A DNA stretch of 64,000 nt, taken from Hesseltinella vesiculosa (taxonomy: Eukaryota > Mucoromycota > Mucoromycetes > Mucorales > Cunninghamellaceae). The first letter of the stretch is position 1. Each line of letters opens with the position of its first letter. The notes beneath the pieces were generated by a model. The model was not told the origin of the DNA, ran no database searches, and saw only the letters and a list, made by a program, of their open reading frames with translations. The stretch spans positions 1,116,001-1,180,000 of the forward strand of contig MCGT01000004.1 in NCBI GenBank assembly GCA_002104935.1. The letters are read 5' to 3'. A program made the position numbers and the translations under genes. Shown here one piece after another: positions 44,464-55,098 of this stretch.

Positions 44464-44781
44464 GATTGGGACAAGGGGAAGGAAAAAAGTTAAGAGCAGT
44501 GTGGAGATGGCGGCGAAAAAAAAAAAAAGGCCAATGTGGCACAAAAAAAAGGCTGGCAGCCCATTTCAAGCCAGAAAAGAGTCTGAGCAAACAGGGGGGG
44601 GATAAACGGAATTTTATTATTTTCTTTTTTTTAGTTGTAGACGAGGAAGTGAGAGAGAAAGAAAACAAAAATAGGGCCTTTAAAAAAAGGGGGGATGAGG
44701 GTGATTATTTTTTATTCGTTTTACATCATTTACAGTCATGCAGAAAAAAAAAAAGTACAAACAAGGAGAAATTGAGGGAAC

Positions 44782-45801
44782 CTAACACAGTTTGGATCGT
44801 TTGGCGGCCGTGATATCTTTCCAAACAAAGCAAGAATTCCCTTCAATATGTGTTTTAGGTTTCCTACCACGCTTTTTCTTTGGCATCGGTAAAACGGTAT
44901 CCATATCAGAGCCAGTAAAGGCTGTCATGGCATCGATCATGTGGTCATTTTCGTCTTCTTCAGTCGACAAGCTTTGTAAAGCCGAAGGAGGGATGGATGG
45001 GTTGGCGGTGGCAGTGACGTTCCACACAGTCGGTGATAAAAAAGTGAAGCCACCTTCATCATAGCCAGGAGAACGAGTAGGTGGCCGTCCACGTCGACGT
45101 TTCAGGATGGGCTGGCCCGTGGTGGGCGAGATGAGGATTTCAGTACAAGGTGGAGGGGCTGGGGCTGGTTCCTTTTTGTTGTTGACAGATAAGGACGTGT
45201 CCTTTTTCTTTTTTTTGGGCTGACTGACGGGGGGTTGATGAATGGTAGGTATGTCAGGGCGTTGATTTGTAGACAGCCGAGAGAGAGTATCAAAAGACGG
45301 CCTGCGCTGGAGCAAAGCCATGGAGGGAATAGTTAAATGATGTGAAGAGGGTGCTGGAAAGGTGACGGGCAGGACAGGTGGAGGGAGGTGCAAGGTGGGA
45401 TTGAAGGGTGGTTTTTCTGAGGACGACCAGGAACGATGTCGCTGATGAGAGGGAGCGTGTGAGGAAGGTGGAGAGAGGGATAAATGATGTCGATGACGAT
45501 GTGATGCAGGTAGCTTGGAAGAAGAGTGAGGGGATTTTGTCAAAGCACGAGGAGGGTCGTCGCCTTGGAGTGGTGGCAGGTCAGCTGATTGGGACATTGT
45601 TGGTGAAGGTGGCCCTAGAGAGCTAAGAGAAGGTGACCGGGTGGACGACAGCGCAGGGGATAGCATGGGTGATGCTGGCCATGACGGTGAAGGTTTTTCT
45701 ACAGCGAACGAAGGTGACGGTGATGCTGGCAAGACATGCACAATGGGTGTGGGTGGTGAAGGAGGGGGATTGAGTAAACTTTGAATAGAGGGCAATTTCA
45801 T
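44782..45801 (-). CDS. AT-hook protein, single exon
   Basis: 339 residues. The N-terminal two thirds is disordered and very rich in Ser and Pro with His clusters (SHRHRHHLSLSPPSSH). Two AT-hook-like motifs follow, KRRRGRPPTRSPGY and PKKKRGRKPKTH, each with the RGR(P/K)P core that inserts into the minor groove of AT-rich DNA. After the first comes a conserved-looking block GGFTFLSPTVWNVTATA, and after the second GNSCFVWKDITAAKRSKLC at the C-terminus. The order (disordered region, hook, FTFLSPTVW, acidic patch, hook, C-terminal tail) suggests a chromatin or transcription protein. I do not recognise a named family. In a genome this rich in A/T runs, such a protein would have many potential sites. 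Confidence 0.75.
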   Translation of the reverse strand: MKLPSIQSLLNPPPSPPTPIVHVLPASPSPSFAVEKPSPSWPASPMLSPALSSTRSPSLSSLGPPSPTMSQSADLPPLQGDDPPRALTKSPHSSSKLPASHRHRHHLSLSPPSSHAPSHQRHRSWSSSEKPPFNPTLHLPPPVLPVTFPAPSSHHLTIPSMALLQRRPSFDTLSRLSTNQRPDIPTIHQPPVSQPKKKKKDTSLSVNNKKEPAPAPPPCTEILISPTTGQPILKRRRGRPPTRSPGYDEGGFTFLSPTVWNVTATANPSIPPSALQSLSTEEDENDHMIDAMTAFTGSDMDTVLPMPKKKRGRKPKTHIEGNSCFVWKDITAAKRSKLC

Positions 45802-46050
45802 CTATCGTGTGCTTGTTGTAATTTTTTTTCTGTAGATATGAAAGAGAACGAAAACAAGGAGCAAATAAAAAAAAAAAAAAAAAAAAGAAAAAGCAGCGAA
45901 GCATTTTTTTATGGCCATTTATAGCTTTTTTTTCTTTTTTATGGTTCTGTGGAAACCCAGGAATCTTTTTTTGGTTTACTTGGTAATTCCAACTCAGTGC
46001 CTTCTTTAGATCGACACAAAAGTGGATATCATTTGTCCAAATTTGAGTCG

Positions 46051-46327
46051 ATGTCTACTGAGCCCCAGCCGACGGGTCATTTGCCTACATCATCGCCATC
46101 CTTGGACAATGGTTTTCAAAAAGCCCTTTGTTTGGCTGTTTGCTTGTCTTTAGCGGCGGAACTCTTCTTTGGGAGTGAAGGAAAAGGTATGAGAAACAGC
46201 CACAATTGAAAAAGGGAGAATGAAGTGAGTGTGAAATCTTAATTTTTTTGTTCTCGCTTTTCTTTTTTCTTTTTTTAGATAGAAATCCTGGACGTCTTCG
46301 TAATGTAGTAGTCTTTGCTCGATCGTG
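46051..46327 (+). CDS. Possible small two-exon ORF
   Basis: MSTEPQPTGHLPTSSPSLDN then FQKALCLAVCLSLAAELFFG, splicing with donor GTATGA at about 46185 and acceptor TTTTTTTAG to DRNPGRLRNVVVFARS. About 61 residues. The hydrophobic stretch could be a membrane helix. No homology recognised and there is no further support, so it could be chance. The flanks 45802-46050 hold only A/T runs. Confidence 0.25.
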
Positions 46328-47253
46328 AGGGGGATATTTTGGTGCATTTGGCAAAAAAAAAAAAAAAAAAAAAAAAATTGGCCAATTGGACTTTTTTGGC
46401 GCCTGTGCAAATGAGATTCGATGAATAATTGACGCATGACTGCTCAGGTTTTAGAAATGAGCCGTTTATTTTTTTTTTTCTTCTGTCCGTTTACTTTTAT
46501 AATCACGATAAAAAAAATACCTGCATTCTCTCCATCCATCGAAAAAAATAGTTGTCACAAGACCCGGGAGTTTGGTGTCAGCTCGTTTCCCAGCAGACCC
46601 TGCTGAACCGGGGATTCGGTTATTCGGTTGGCCATCCTTTTTTATTCTCCTTGACTGGGTGCCTCTTCGTTCTATTGGCATCCTTATCCACGTTTTCTAT
46701 TAACCTTTTTTAACACCCTGCATAAAGCTGATTGTATTGCGCATTTCAACCAGGATTTTTTCCTGGTCAGGAAAATAAAAGTATATTGTGTGCTGTGATT
46801 TTCATTATGGTTTTGCTGTCGCCATTGACTTATCCAGGTTCTTCCCAAAGTGACCATGAAAAGTGGAAAAAAAAACATTTGAGAAAATATGGTACGATCT
46901 CGTAAAACAGAGTACCCTTGGGTCACTTTTTACTCCCGTTCCTTTCTTTCTTGATGACCCAGCCAATTTGGCTTCATTTCGTACGATGGGAAACTTGATA
47001 CTCCGCGGTGCAGATCAAACATTGCTGCAGTTTGTACATAACAAAAAAGGTTGTTGATCTGAGGATGAGAAGCTCTGACGGGAATAAACCACGTGTCTTG
47101 GTTAGGCTGATGAAGAGCAAGGGCTGGCCACAAACAGGAGTCGTCCTGGTAAATTGCGGGGCAGTCATCCTCTCCGGTGCTTCTAGCTTGGTATCACGTT
47201 GCATACAAGGTCTGTGCTTGTCGCCCATAGCGTGTTTCATCATGCTTGCTATC
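46328..47253. other. Gene-free region left of the 2.8-kb element
   Basis: A run of about 26 A at 46351 and scattered short open frames without conserved motifs. Confidence 0.45.
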
Positions 47254-47550
47254 CATGTGCCAAATTTGGGGGTGCATTGGCCGAGGTTTGGCTTCGACGA
47301 AAACAGAGGATTTTCATCCAGATCAGCCAGGGGGACCCCTTTGCTTTTCAAAAAAAAGAAAACAGCGTGGAGCGCTTTTGGAGGAATCAATCAGCATGAA
47401 ATTTTGCAAAACAGCGGGTTCTCATGAGGTGCATGGATGGTGAAAAAACCAAGTCAATCAGTGATGGTTACCCAGCCAACTTGTCATCGTTTATGTTTTG
47501 GGACACCTGACTCACCAGCCAAAAAAGCGACAAAAAAGACGAAAAACAAA
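47254..47550 (+). repeat. Left terminal inverted repeat of the 2.8-kb element
   Basis: About 297 bp. It carries, in inverted sense, the TGGCTGGTGAATCGGGTGTC-type module shared with the Pogo relic at 21.5 kb. Confidence 0.75.
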
Positions 47551-49760
47551 AGCCAAGCCAAGCCAAAAAAAAAAAAAATTCGGAACCCGACCTCGTGGCA
47601 CACTTGCGTGGCAGGACGCACATTTTTATTCTTACGAAGCCATTTGTTAAATAAACGCAGTGGCCAGTCCATTAGCATCCCTCCCCGTTTATTTTTGGTT
47701 CGTCCGAACGTAATGAGAGAAAAGAAAACAAAGGAAGAAGAAAGGCTTAAATTAGCAGCGGGGATTTTCCTCAGGATCCGGGGATTATTTTTTGCAGACA
47801 CCTTCCCTTTGGTTTGTTTTCGCCATGCCCATGATTGCATTATGAGTGGATTTTATTTTTAAAAAACAGCGGCACATGCTATAGTCCAAAGTGGCGAATT
47901 TGGCTGTCAGGCTCGTGGACGGTGACGGGGTATCTTCACGACGTTAGTGGGCAATGGAAGGGATAGCTTGGTGAGCTGTGACTTTGTGGAAGTCAAACTG
48001 TGTTGTTTGCAAAGGTTTCAAACGGATATTGAAAGTAGCGACCGTTGGTTCGCTCGTTAAAGGTTCGCCCTGTTCGGTGGCGTCGATAGCATCCTTGTCC
48101 AATCCTTGTGTCTCAAGCTGGCATCGTTTATGGAGCCGTGGGTGGCTGGCTGATTGGCGTTTGCCTGGAGCGGCGGCGTCGGGGTGGAGGCTTGACGATG
48201 GGAGCGAGACTGTTGTGGGCGTCGTGAGTGTCGGGAACCAAGTCGCGCTTGGTCAAATCGGCAGTGTCGCTTCCAGGCGGTGAATGACCTTCGTTAGGAT
48301 AATCCACGGGCATGGCCAAAGGCGAGGCCATCGGTCCCAACTCGCCACCAAGGTAATGGCTGCCTTTGCTTGCGGGTCGAAGCAGGGAAGTGGGAGATGT
48401 GACAGACTGAACCAATCGTCTTGGTGGCCCCATCGACGGTGAAGCTGCCAGAAGAGTTGGCGGAGACGTTTCCGCTCAGGCTGTCCCTGATGGATGGTAA
48501 GAGACTACGTATTTGATCGCAAGAATTGGTTTAGCTGGCGCCCCTTGATCCTGCTGGGAGTCGATCCGAAATTTGGCTTGGGTTTCAGCGAACTTTACAA
48601 AAAAAAAAAACAGAAGTGAGTGCAAGCTGGAGGTGCGCTAGCCTATGACAGACGTACAAGTACTTTTGTAAGGTGTCCAAACCAGGCCTTGATGTTCGCT
48701 GAGCTTGTTCTTTCGGCGTTCTTCTGAAGTTCCCACTTTTGTATTTCAGATGCCCTTCCACTTGATTTTGATAGCACTGACGGGCGAACATTTTCAAATA
48801 CCCGGGACTTGGCGGCTTGGAGCAAGGCGGATAGGCGCAGGGCGAAGCAAACCAAACCATATTTTTTTTGTAGGATATCGGGTCGGTATCGAATTTGTTG
48901 TTGTACATGCTTGCAAGTTGGTGGTCGCCATTGGGCTTATCGATCCAGGGGTTCAATCAATGTCAAGGTACGTGCAAACTGGGTGAGCTTGACGGAAACC
49001 TTTCTGCAGTTTCCAAAATGGGCCGTCTTGTTATATTGGCTATGGTCCTTACAATTGGCCGTTGCGTGGTTTACCGGGAGGAGGTAGACCAGGGAGATAG
49101 CCATTCTGTAATATAGGCTTGTTTCGACATGTCAGTAGTCTTGATGGGAGGTGGGCGCTTTAAAACAAAAAAAAAAAAAAAGTTAGAACATGCGCCCCCA
49201 CCTTTCTTTATGTCATGGCTTACAGCTGTATACCAATCAGTTATTGAGCGGTCGGATAGTTGATCATGGAGGCTTGCCATGGCATATCACTAAGCTGTCT
49301 CAGCTTGCATAGCGTCCTTGATGGTGGCCAAAAAAGAGGCGTTCAAGTCCTCTATGACTCGTTGCATCGACATGGACGATCGTGGCTTGTGGCGGCTTCG
49401 AACATCTTCCTCCTTTCGAGCAGGTGCATGGCAGACGATGAGGATGTTTGGGCAGAGGATGAGCTGACAGGCTGCTCCATTTGATTTGCCAAGTGTTCAA
49501 AAGATTCTTCATAGACTTTGCCAACATCAATGTTCTTCATCTTGTAGAACTCGTTGTTGAAATGAACATCCGTCTCATTTTCAATTCCAAGCAGAAGTTT
49601 CTTTGGGGGTTGTATCTACAATCCGTACTGCTCGTTTACGGGATTACGGCCCATGTGGAAAATCGACAAGAGAGAAAGTAAAGAAAGGGGCGCGGTAGGT
49701 GATTTTTTTTCAGACGCCAGGACCGGGTGTCGGACTCCTAAATGTTTTTTTGGCTTGGGG
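47551..49760. other. Interior of the 2.8-kb element, unassigned
   Basis: On the minus strand about 49620-49350 gives a protein-like stretch (KKLLLGIENETDVHFNNEF, KMKNIDVGKVYEESFEHLAN, MHLLERRKMFEA), and about 48960-48650 gives another (KYKSGNFRRTPKEQAQRTS) that is overlapped by an alternative frame containing ASEIQKWELQKNAERTSSA. Neither matches a DDE transposase or any family I recognise, and stops separate them. Cargo of unknown origin, or a diverged and broken transposase. Confidence 0.3.
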
Positions 49761-50056
49761 AATTTTTTTCATTTTTTCGTCGCTTTTTTGGCTGGTGAAT
49801 CGGGTGTCCCAAAACGAAAACGATGGCAAGTTGGCTGGGCGACTATCACCGATCGACTTGGGTTTTTTCACCATCCATGCACCTCATGAGAACCCGCTGT
49901 TTTGCAAAATTTCATGCTGATTGATTCACCCAAAAGCGCACCACGCTGTTTTCTTTTTTTTGAAAAAGCAAAGGGGTCCCCCTGGCTGATCTGGATGAAA
50001 ATCCTCTGTTTTCGTCGAAGCCAACCTCGGCCAATGCACCTCCAATTTGGCACATG
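49761..50056 (-). repeat. Right terminal inverted repeat of the 2.8-kb element
   Basis: About 296 bp, diverged reverse complement of the left arm. Confidence 0.75.
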
Positions 50057-50314
50057 TACAGTGTTTAGATGGATCTATGCCGCGTTAGCTTCTTTATTTG
50101 GCGATGAAATAAAGGGAACGTGGGCCAGGAACATCTTCAGTGTGCACGCCGGAGTTGACATGTTCAGCCGTTCCATTGGCTGGTGGCAAGAGCGCTCCAT
50201 TGAAGAGTCCTTTGTTCAAGAAAATGGGTAAAGCGGCCAAGCGACAAAATAAGTTTACTATGATACAAAAGAGACAAAGTGGGAATCAAATAGAAGACGG
50301 CGAGGGTGGCTTTG

Positions 50315-50965
50315 TCAGTAGCCACAGTGGTCAGACTCCATGACAAACTTCCATAGTCCAGAATCAGAGGTGGTTTTGGGAGAATGTGTTTGCAAATATT
50401 TCTTGACAAAAGGACAGGTAGGGATAATCAATAGGTTGAGCTGTTGCACCCACTCAAACGCTCGCTTCAAAATTATGTCACCAATTCCCATATTTCGATA
50501 GGTCATGGGGATTTCCTATTAAAGCGTTTCTGTGTTACAAAGGCGGGAGAACAAAGGGCAAGGTCTTACTGTGTGATAGAATTCGACAATGGTTGGGAAC
50601 CGGGTTGGCAAGTAGCATAGGGCCGCTATAAAATAAAGTAAGAGATTGACCAAAACAATGATCAGGGACTTACCGGTGTTGCCCTTGGTATCCAAGCATA
50701 TTTTAAACATGTAATGTGTTCTGTCGTGGACAACGAGATCGGTGTCGTAAGAATAGGGTGTCAAAGGAAGTGATTCGCAGGACGAGCAGTCTTCTTTCAA
50801 AGGCGATCGGACGTCTTTGATTTCTTGTATACTCAAAGCAGGCGATGGCACATCCGGTGATATGTTAGAGTCGCATAATGGTGGTATAGTGTTGGTGAAT
50901 AAAGGTGATGGAGGAGTGATATCTTCAAAGTTGATGCGCTCGTCCAAGGTGGTGGTGCTTTTCAT
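50315..50965 (-). CDS. GNAT-fold acetyltransferase, NATD1/YidJ-like
   Basis: Predicted small acyl-CoA N-acetyltransferase of the single-domain GTLP/NATD1 group. Three exons. Exon 1 has a Ser/Pro-rich leader (MKSTTTLDERINFEDITPP) of about 60 residues and then the first strands, VVHDRTHYMFKICLDTKGNT. Exon 2 gives AALCYLPTRFPTIVEFYHT. Exon 3 gives EIPMTYRNMGIGDIILKRAF, where YRNMGIG is the acetyl-CoA pyrophosphate loop (R/Q-x-x-G-x-G/A), then IIPTCPFVKKYLQTH, the family's hallmark PTCxFVxxYL. It ends ESDHCGY. About 185 residues. The N-terminal leader is extra compared with bacterial members. Substrate unknown. Confidence 0.87.
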
Positions 50966-51510
50966 ATACCGATTCTGTTTGCCGGGTGTGAATTGCGTCG
51001 AAGTTGGGTTATGATAAAAAAGAAAAAAAAATGGAGGGAGGTATTAATTAAGGATGCTGTCCTGATTCTTTGGAAAAAGAGGAACCAAGTCGACACCAGA
51101 AAAGGTGTTCAGGTGAGAGGTAATTAAAGTAGGTGGTTGCTGTAGAAAGTTGGGTTCGTCAGTGGATGGAGCAGGGGAACAGTATCGACCTTTGTTGCTT
51201 GCTCTGGTATGGTTGTTCTATTACACAAGCATGAGGAACGGTAAAGAAAAGAAGAAGAAAAGGTTAGGAAAAGAAAGGGGGAAGAAAAAGGAAAAAAAAA
51301 AAAAAAGGGAGGTGGGACACAAAGAAAAAGGGGCGAGTGTCTAGACCTTTTCGTACATTTTCCCGCTCGCTCCTGACCTTGCTCATTACCTTGCGGTGAC
51401 AATAAAAAGCAGGGATCGGTGTCAATTGGACTGGCTGTTCGTACTGGTTTATTACCTTGCTGGATTAAACGGAGCATGAGCCATTTCTTTAACGTAGATG
51501 CGATTCGAGA
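50966..51510. other. Gene-free or unresolved region
   Basis: Promoter side of the GNAT gene, with a purine-rich stretch (about 51243-51335). Confidence 0.4.
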
Positions 51511-51890
51511 TTAAATGGTCCATTTCGCCCAGCTCAGCCCTTTGTTTCGGGCCATGTATTGGCGCCAGCGTAGTACAAAATGCATGCTTGTTTCTTTGAG
51601 GAAATGCAATGTTTGGGACTTATTTTTTTCGCAATGGGATGGCTCAGGATAAATGAACGAAGATAACCAATCATTGAATTCACTGCTGATAAACAATCTA
51701 CGTTTGGAAAAAAATGAGTCTGAAGGAAGGAAAAAAAATGGTCACATGCTAGAAATAGGCACTGGTTCCAGACCCATTTTGTTTTTATTCTCCTTCAAGA
51801 GGGTTTTTTTTGATGCAAAAAGATGCGCGTGCACTGCAGCAGCTTCTATCATTGATTGGCTCTCAAGTAAGCCTGTGGGACAATGAGACA
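51511..51890 (-). other. Unresolved minus-strand coding-like stretch
   Basis: One frame gives HAFCTTLAPIHGPKQRAELG then DHLISNRIYVKEMAHAPF just downstream (about 51560-51475); an overlapping frame gives SSFIYPEPSHCEKNKSQTLH. Another stretch near 51850 gives SQSMIEAAAVHAHLFASK. Splicing could join them, but I found no start-to-stop model and no family. Confidence 0.2.
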
Positions 51891-52126
51891 CATCTCCTTT
51901 TTGACGGTTGAAGAACCAAGTCTCTTAAACAATGGAATCCACGTCAAAAAAAAAAAAGAGCGAGTGGGTGCGAATTTTAGAAAAAAAGAACACCACTCCC
52001 CCGCATGAGCTGTCAACCATTTTTTTTTTCCGGGGTAGATGGCAAGCAGGTTTTTTTTTTTTTTTCGAAATTCTTTGTTCTTGCAGTTTTTCCTCTCGAG
52101 GCTACTTTTACTGCATAACATCGATC

Positions 52127-53665
52127 ATGAACCAAGATTCAAATGAATGCCAAGGGGTTTTCGATAAAACCCATGCCAATCACAAGGTGGTGAAAAGTAG
52201 AAGCATTACCAACAACAAGATCCCAACCTCCACCGAGGCAGTGGATCACTTGCCGTCCTCGCTAGGTAGGCATCTGAGAAAGGAGAAAACGGGTATTCAA
52301 GTGACGGTGTATTTACAGAATTTTTCTTCTTGTGAATATGTGTTGTGCACGCCATCAGGAAATCGGTCTTTTGGAAATGCTGTTGACAAAGGTTTTCCGA
52401 CCCTGCAAGAAACCGTAACCAACCATAGTCAAGCCCCAGTAAAAACGGTATCCACTCTTCCCACGGTGACTGATATGTCAGAGACTCCTGGTAAGAAAAA
52501 AAAAAAAAAAAACGGCTTTTGCGCATCGATTAACCCTTTTGTTTGCAAAAAAAAAAAAAAAAAAAAAAAAAAAGCGACGAAACAGCCTCTGACCCTCAGC
52601 CATCAGGAGCGGTCTTTTGTGCCACCAAATGGAATAATGCCAAATTCAACCCCTGCTCTTGCCGAACCCCATGTCTCATCTGTGTTGACAAACAACAGAA
52701 ATCACATGTCTCCAGTCAAGTTTCAAGAGGGTAAATGAATTGAATCAAAGCATGAACAGGCTGGCTGACGTTATCCTAGGCCAATCATTGTCCCGGTCGT
52801 ATGCCCAGGCTGCAAACAGCAATATGGACAAGGTGCCTCTGCACGTCAAATCACATATGAAATTGCACCCAACCTATGACGAAGATCAGCTGATGATGGC
52901 AAGCAGTCAGCGGGAAGCCAGAAAATGGAAGCAGTTGCAAAATTCAGGAATGGTGGATCGTAGGCTGCAGCGCACAAAACCGATTTGGCTGGGCTTGCTG
53001 ATCTCCCCTCTCTTTTTTTACGCCTAGAGATGACGCCTGAAATGCAAAAATACGAGGCTGGAAGGACTGATGAAGCCATGCCCGCTCCCACTCAAGCTCA
53101 ATATGAGAATGCTTCATCACCTCCTAAAGATTCGACGTCCAGGTTCACTATTTTTAATACCATCGCTGGTAAAGAAAAGAACCTTTTCGGTTTTTTTTTT
53201 TTTGAATAACTCATTCCACATTTGATTGCAGTGCTTCGAAACAACGGTTATTCTTGGTTGAGGGCGATTTCTTGGTCTATTCTAGTTCATGCGTGCTACT
53301 CATTAAGGACATCACCCTTTGGCCTTCCGCGGCCGTATCGGACCCTCCGCGATTTTTTGGCTCTGCCCATCTATCCTTGCCAACTCAAGAAGTGCCTGGT
53401 TGGAAGTGAGCTGTTGCTACTGCATCAAAACAAGGCAGAATTGACAAGAACAGTGGACCGTTACGGATGCAAAAAAGGAAAGGTGTCTGGCCTCGCCTAC
53501 CAAGATGGCATGACAGTCCTTCGAGATCAGGAACGGTACTTGCCGTGGTGGCAGGTGACTTCCCGTCTTGCCCATCGACTGCAATGGACATTGATCTATA
53601 TGGCTCTCGAGGACCCTCACACAAAGTTGGTGAGTGCTTCCTCCCTGTTATCCAAAGCTCAATAA
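52127..53665 (+). CDS. Unrecognised multi-exon protein
   Basis: A consistent five- or six-exon model can be read. Exon 1 is MNQDSNECQGVFDKTHANHK to SETP. After a double A-run intron (about 52491-52573) comes ATKQPLTLSHQERSFVPPNG. The next junction is VKFQEG joined across 52731-52779 to QSLSRSYAQAANSNMDKVPL. Then DEDQLMMASSQREARKWKQL joins at about 52959-53031 to MTPEMQKYEAGRTDEAMPAP, and FTIFNTIA joins to VLRNNGYSWLRAISWSILVH at about 53231. The last exon ends VSASSLLSKAQ and contains GCKKGKVSGLAYQDGMTVLR. About 430 residues, Ser/Asn/Pro-rich first and more globular at the end. Frame is restored at each junction, which supports a real gene. No domain recognised. Confidence 0.55.
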
Positions 53666-53876
53666 TAAAGCATAGGAGAGCCCACGTATGTCGGCAAAAA
53701 AAGAAGGAAGGCTTGGTTGTGAGCCACAGTTCAATCACAGGCAAAATGTAGAATTGGAGGCTGGAGGAGAACGTAGAGAATAGCAGCCATTTTATTATTA
53801 TTCGAGGTATCATTAAAAAAATTGCTGAGCTGACTGAAAGGTGTTGGGTGAGCATGGTGCCAAGTGTAGTAGGCAA

Positions 53877-54773
53877 TCAATGGTCATGACTCGGTTTCGG
53901 GTTCGTTCTTTGGATACTCTGGTACGTCGTTGGATCGGGAGTGGATGGTTTTGGAGGTGAATGGGCTGGAGGTGAATGGGCTGGAGGTGAGGGGGATACT
54001 TTGTTGGAAGACTTCAAGGCGGATGTTGAAGCTTTACTGTTGTCGCCAGTGCCTTTTTTGTGATGCTCCGGATGCATTCCTCGTTCCATCCGTAGTTCGT
54101 CCCGTCGCCGTATCATCAGGTATTCCTCCAGAATCAAAGCGTTGCGCCAATTACACTTCAAGACCGCATCCATGATATCGCCAATCACCGGGGTAAGCCC
54201 AACCTGGATTTTTGACGGCAGCGTTAGTGGGGAGCAGACGTGTTTTTATTTTAGCAGGTCTTACCACAAAATCAACCAATACATTTGTCACCATTTGCAC
54301 TAGAATGTGCTTGGGTAAATCAGCTTTACAAGCTACCTTGATCAGCTCAAGTCCGAGCAACATGCCAATGAAGTCGCCTATACCAGGAATCAAACCTAAA
54401 AAAAAAAAATAGAAAGTCATTGAAACCTTTCATTTGGGGGCTGTCATGTGCTTTTGGGGAAGCGTTGGCGTGACTTACCAATAAGAAAGTCAAAACCAAA
54501 AGTGAAGCAACAGCAGTTGAATCCCTTGTCCAAAAATACGGCACGGCGCTTGACAGCGCGCAAGACCTGGCGATCACGCTTGCTCAAGATAACATCAGGC
54601 TTTTGCTGACGTTTCCACCAAAAGTGTTTGGATGATTTAGCTGCCTCTTCTTGAAGGGCAAGGACTTCGGGATCATTTCTGTAAGTGAGCTGAGGATTCA
54701 GTGCATCGGCAGCAGCTCCCTGTAGATGTTTTCGCGCTTGGCCCTCAATATAGGTGGCGATGAATTCTGACAT
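53877..54773 (-). CDS. DUF4112 membrane protein
   Basis: Protein of the fungal DUF4112 family, whose function is unknown. Exon 1 (MSEFIATYIEGQARKHLQGA) is soluble with basic KRDRQVLRAVKRRAVFLDKG and then the hydrophobic FTFGFDFLI. Exon 2 starts GLIPGIGDFIGMLLGLELIK, the first signature, then HILVQMVTNVLVDFV. Exon 3 begins VGLTPVIGDIMDAVLKCNWR and NALILEEYLMIRR, the second signature, which has the same GxxPxIGD pattern in inverted-repeat fashion. The tail has the Pro-rich repeat SPPAHSPPAHSPPKPS. About 250 residues with two introns. The two glycine-rich hairpins suggest a membrane-associated fold. Confidence 0.88.
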
Positions 54774-55098
54774 TGCAAGCTGGCAAAAAAAAAAAAAAAA
54801 AAAAAGTGGAAAAGAAAGAGAAACGCTGAGAGTCCAGTTCTTCGTATTTATGTAACTATCGGAAGGTCAAAAATGGCACTGTCCAAATTCATCAAGTTTG
54901 CCGTGCGAGACATTGCCAAGATTGCAGAAAAACCACTTTCCCAAAATGAAAAATAAAGCCACCAATGGAAAACCGGTGATCACACGTTATGGAAGTAAGG
55001 TTGGTTACATGATCTCGCAGACGGCTGCCATGGATTGTCAACTGTGGGCCCCCTTTTATTTATCGGCGTGCACGGGAAAAAGATCAGCGATATAGCCA
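54774..55098. other. Gap between DUF4112 and TAF10 genes
   Basis: The DUF4112 leader contains an A21 run. A plus-strand mini-ORF (54873-54956) reads MALSKFIKFAVRDIAKIAEK then PLSQNEK; with a helical, presequence-like composition it could be real or a leader exon but has no support beyond that. Confidence 0.3.

Larger units (their letters stand above)
47254..50056. mobile_element. 2.8-kb element with about 300-bp terminal inverted repeats
   Basis: The left end (47254, CATGTGCCAAATTTGG) and the reverse complement of the right end (50056) match inward for about 290-300 bp through shared landmarks: CATTGGCCGAGG, TTCGACGAAAACAGAGGA, GATCAGCCAGGGGGACCCC, GCATGAAATTTTGC, AAAACAGCGGG, TTCTCATGAGGTGCATGG and TGGCTGGTGAATCGGGTGTC in the opposite sense. 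Arms are visibly similar but diverged, so the insertion is older than the palindrome at 40 kb. The interior (47.55-49.75 kb) has no recognisable transposase. TA dinucleotides lie at or near both ends, compatible with a TA-target Tc1/mariner/pogo-like origin, but not proven. Confidence 0.75.

Noticed and set aside
45949..46209. Longer 86-residue version of the small ORF at 46 kb
   Set aside because: The upstream part starts at a GTG codon, not ATG; the first in-frame ATG is at 46051.
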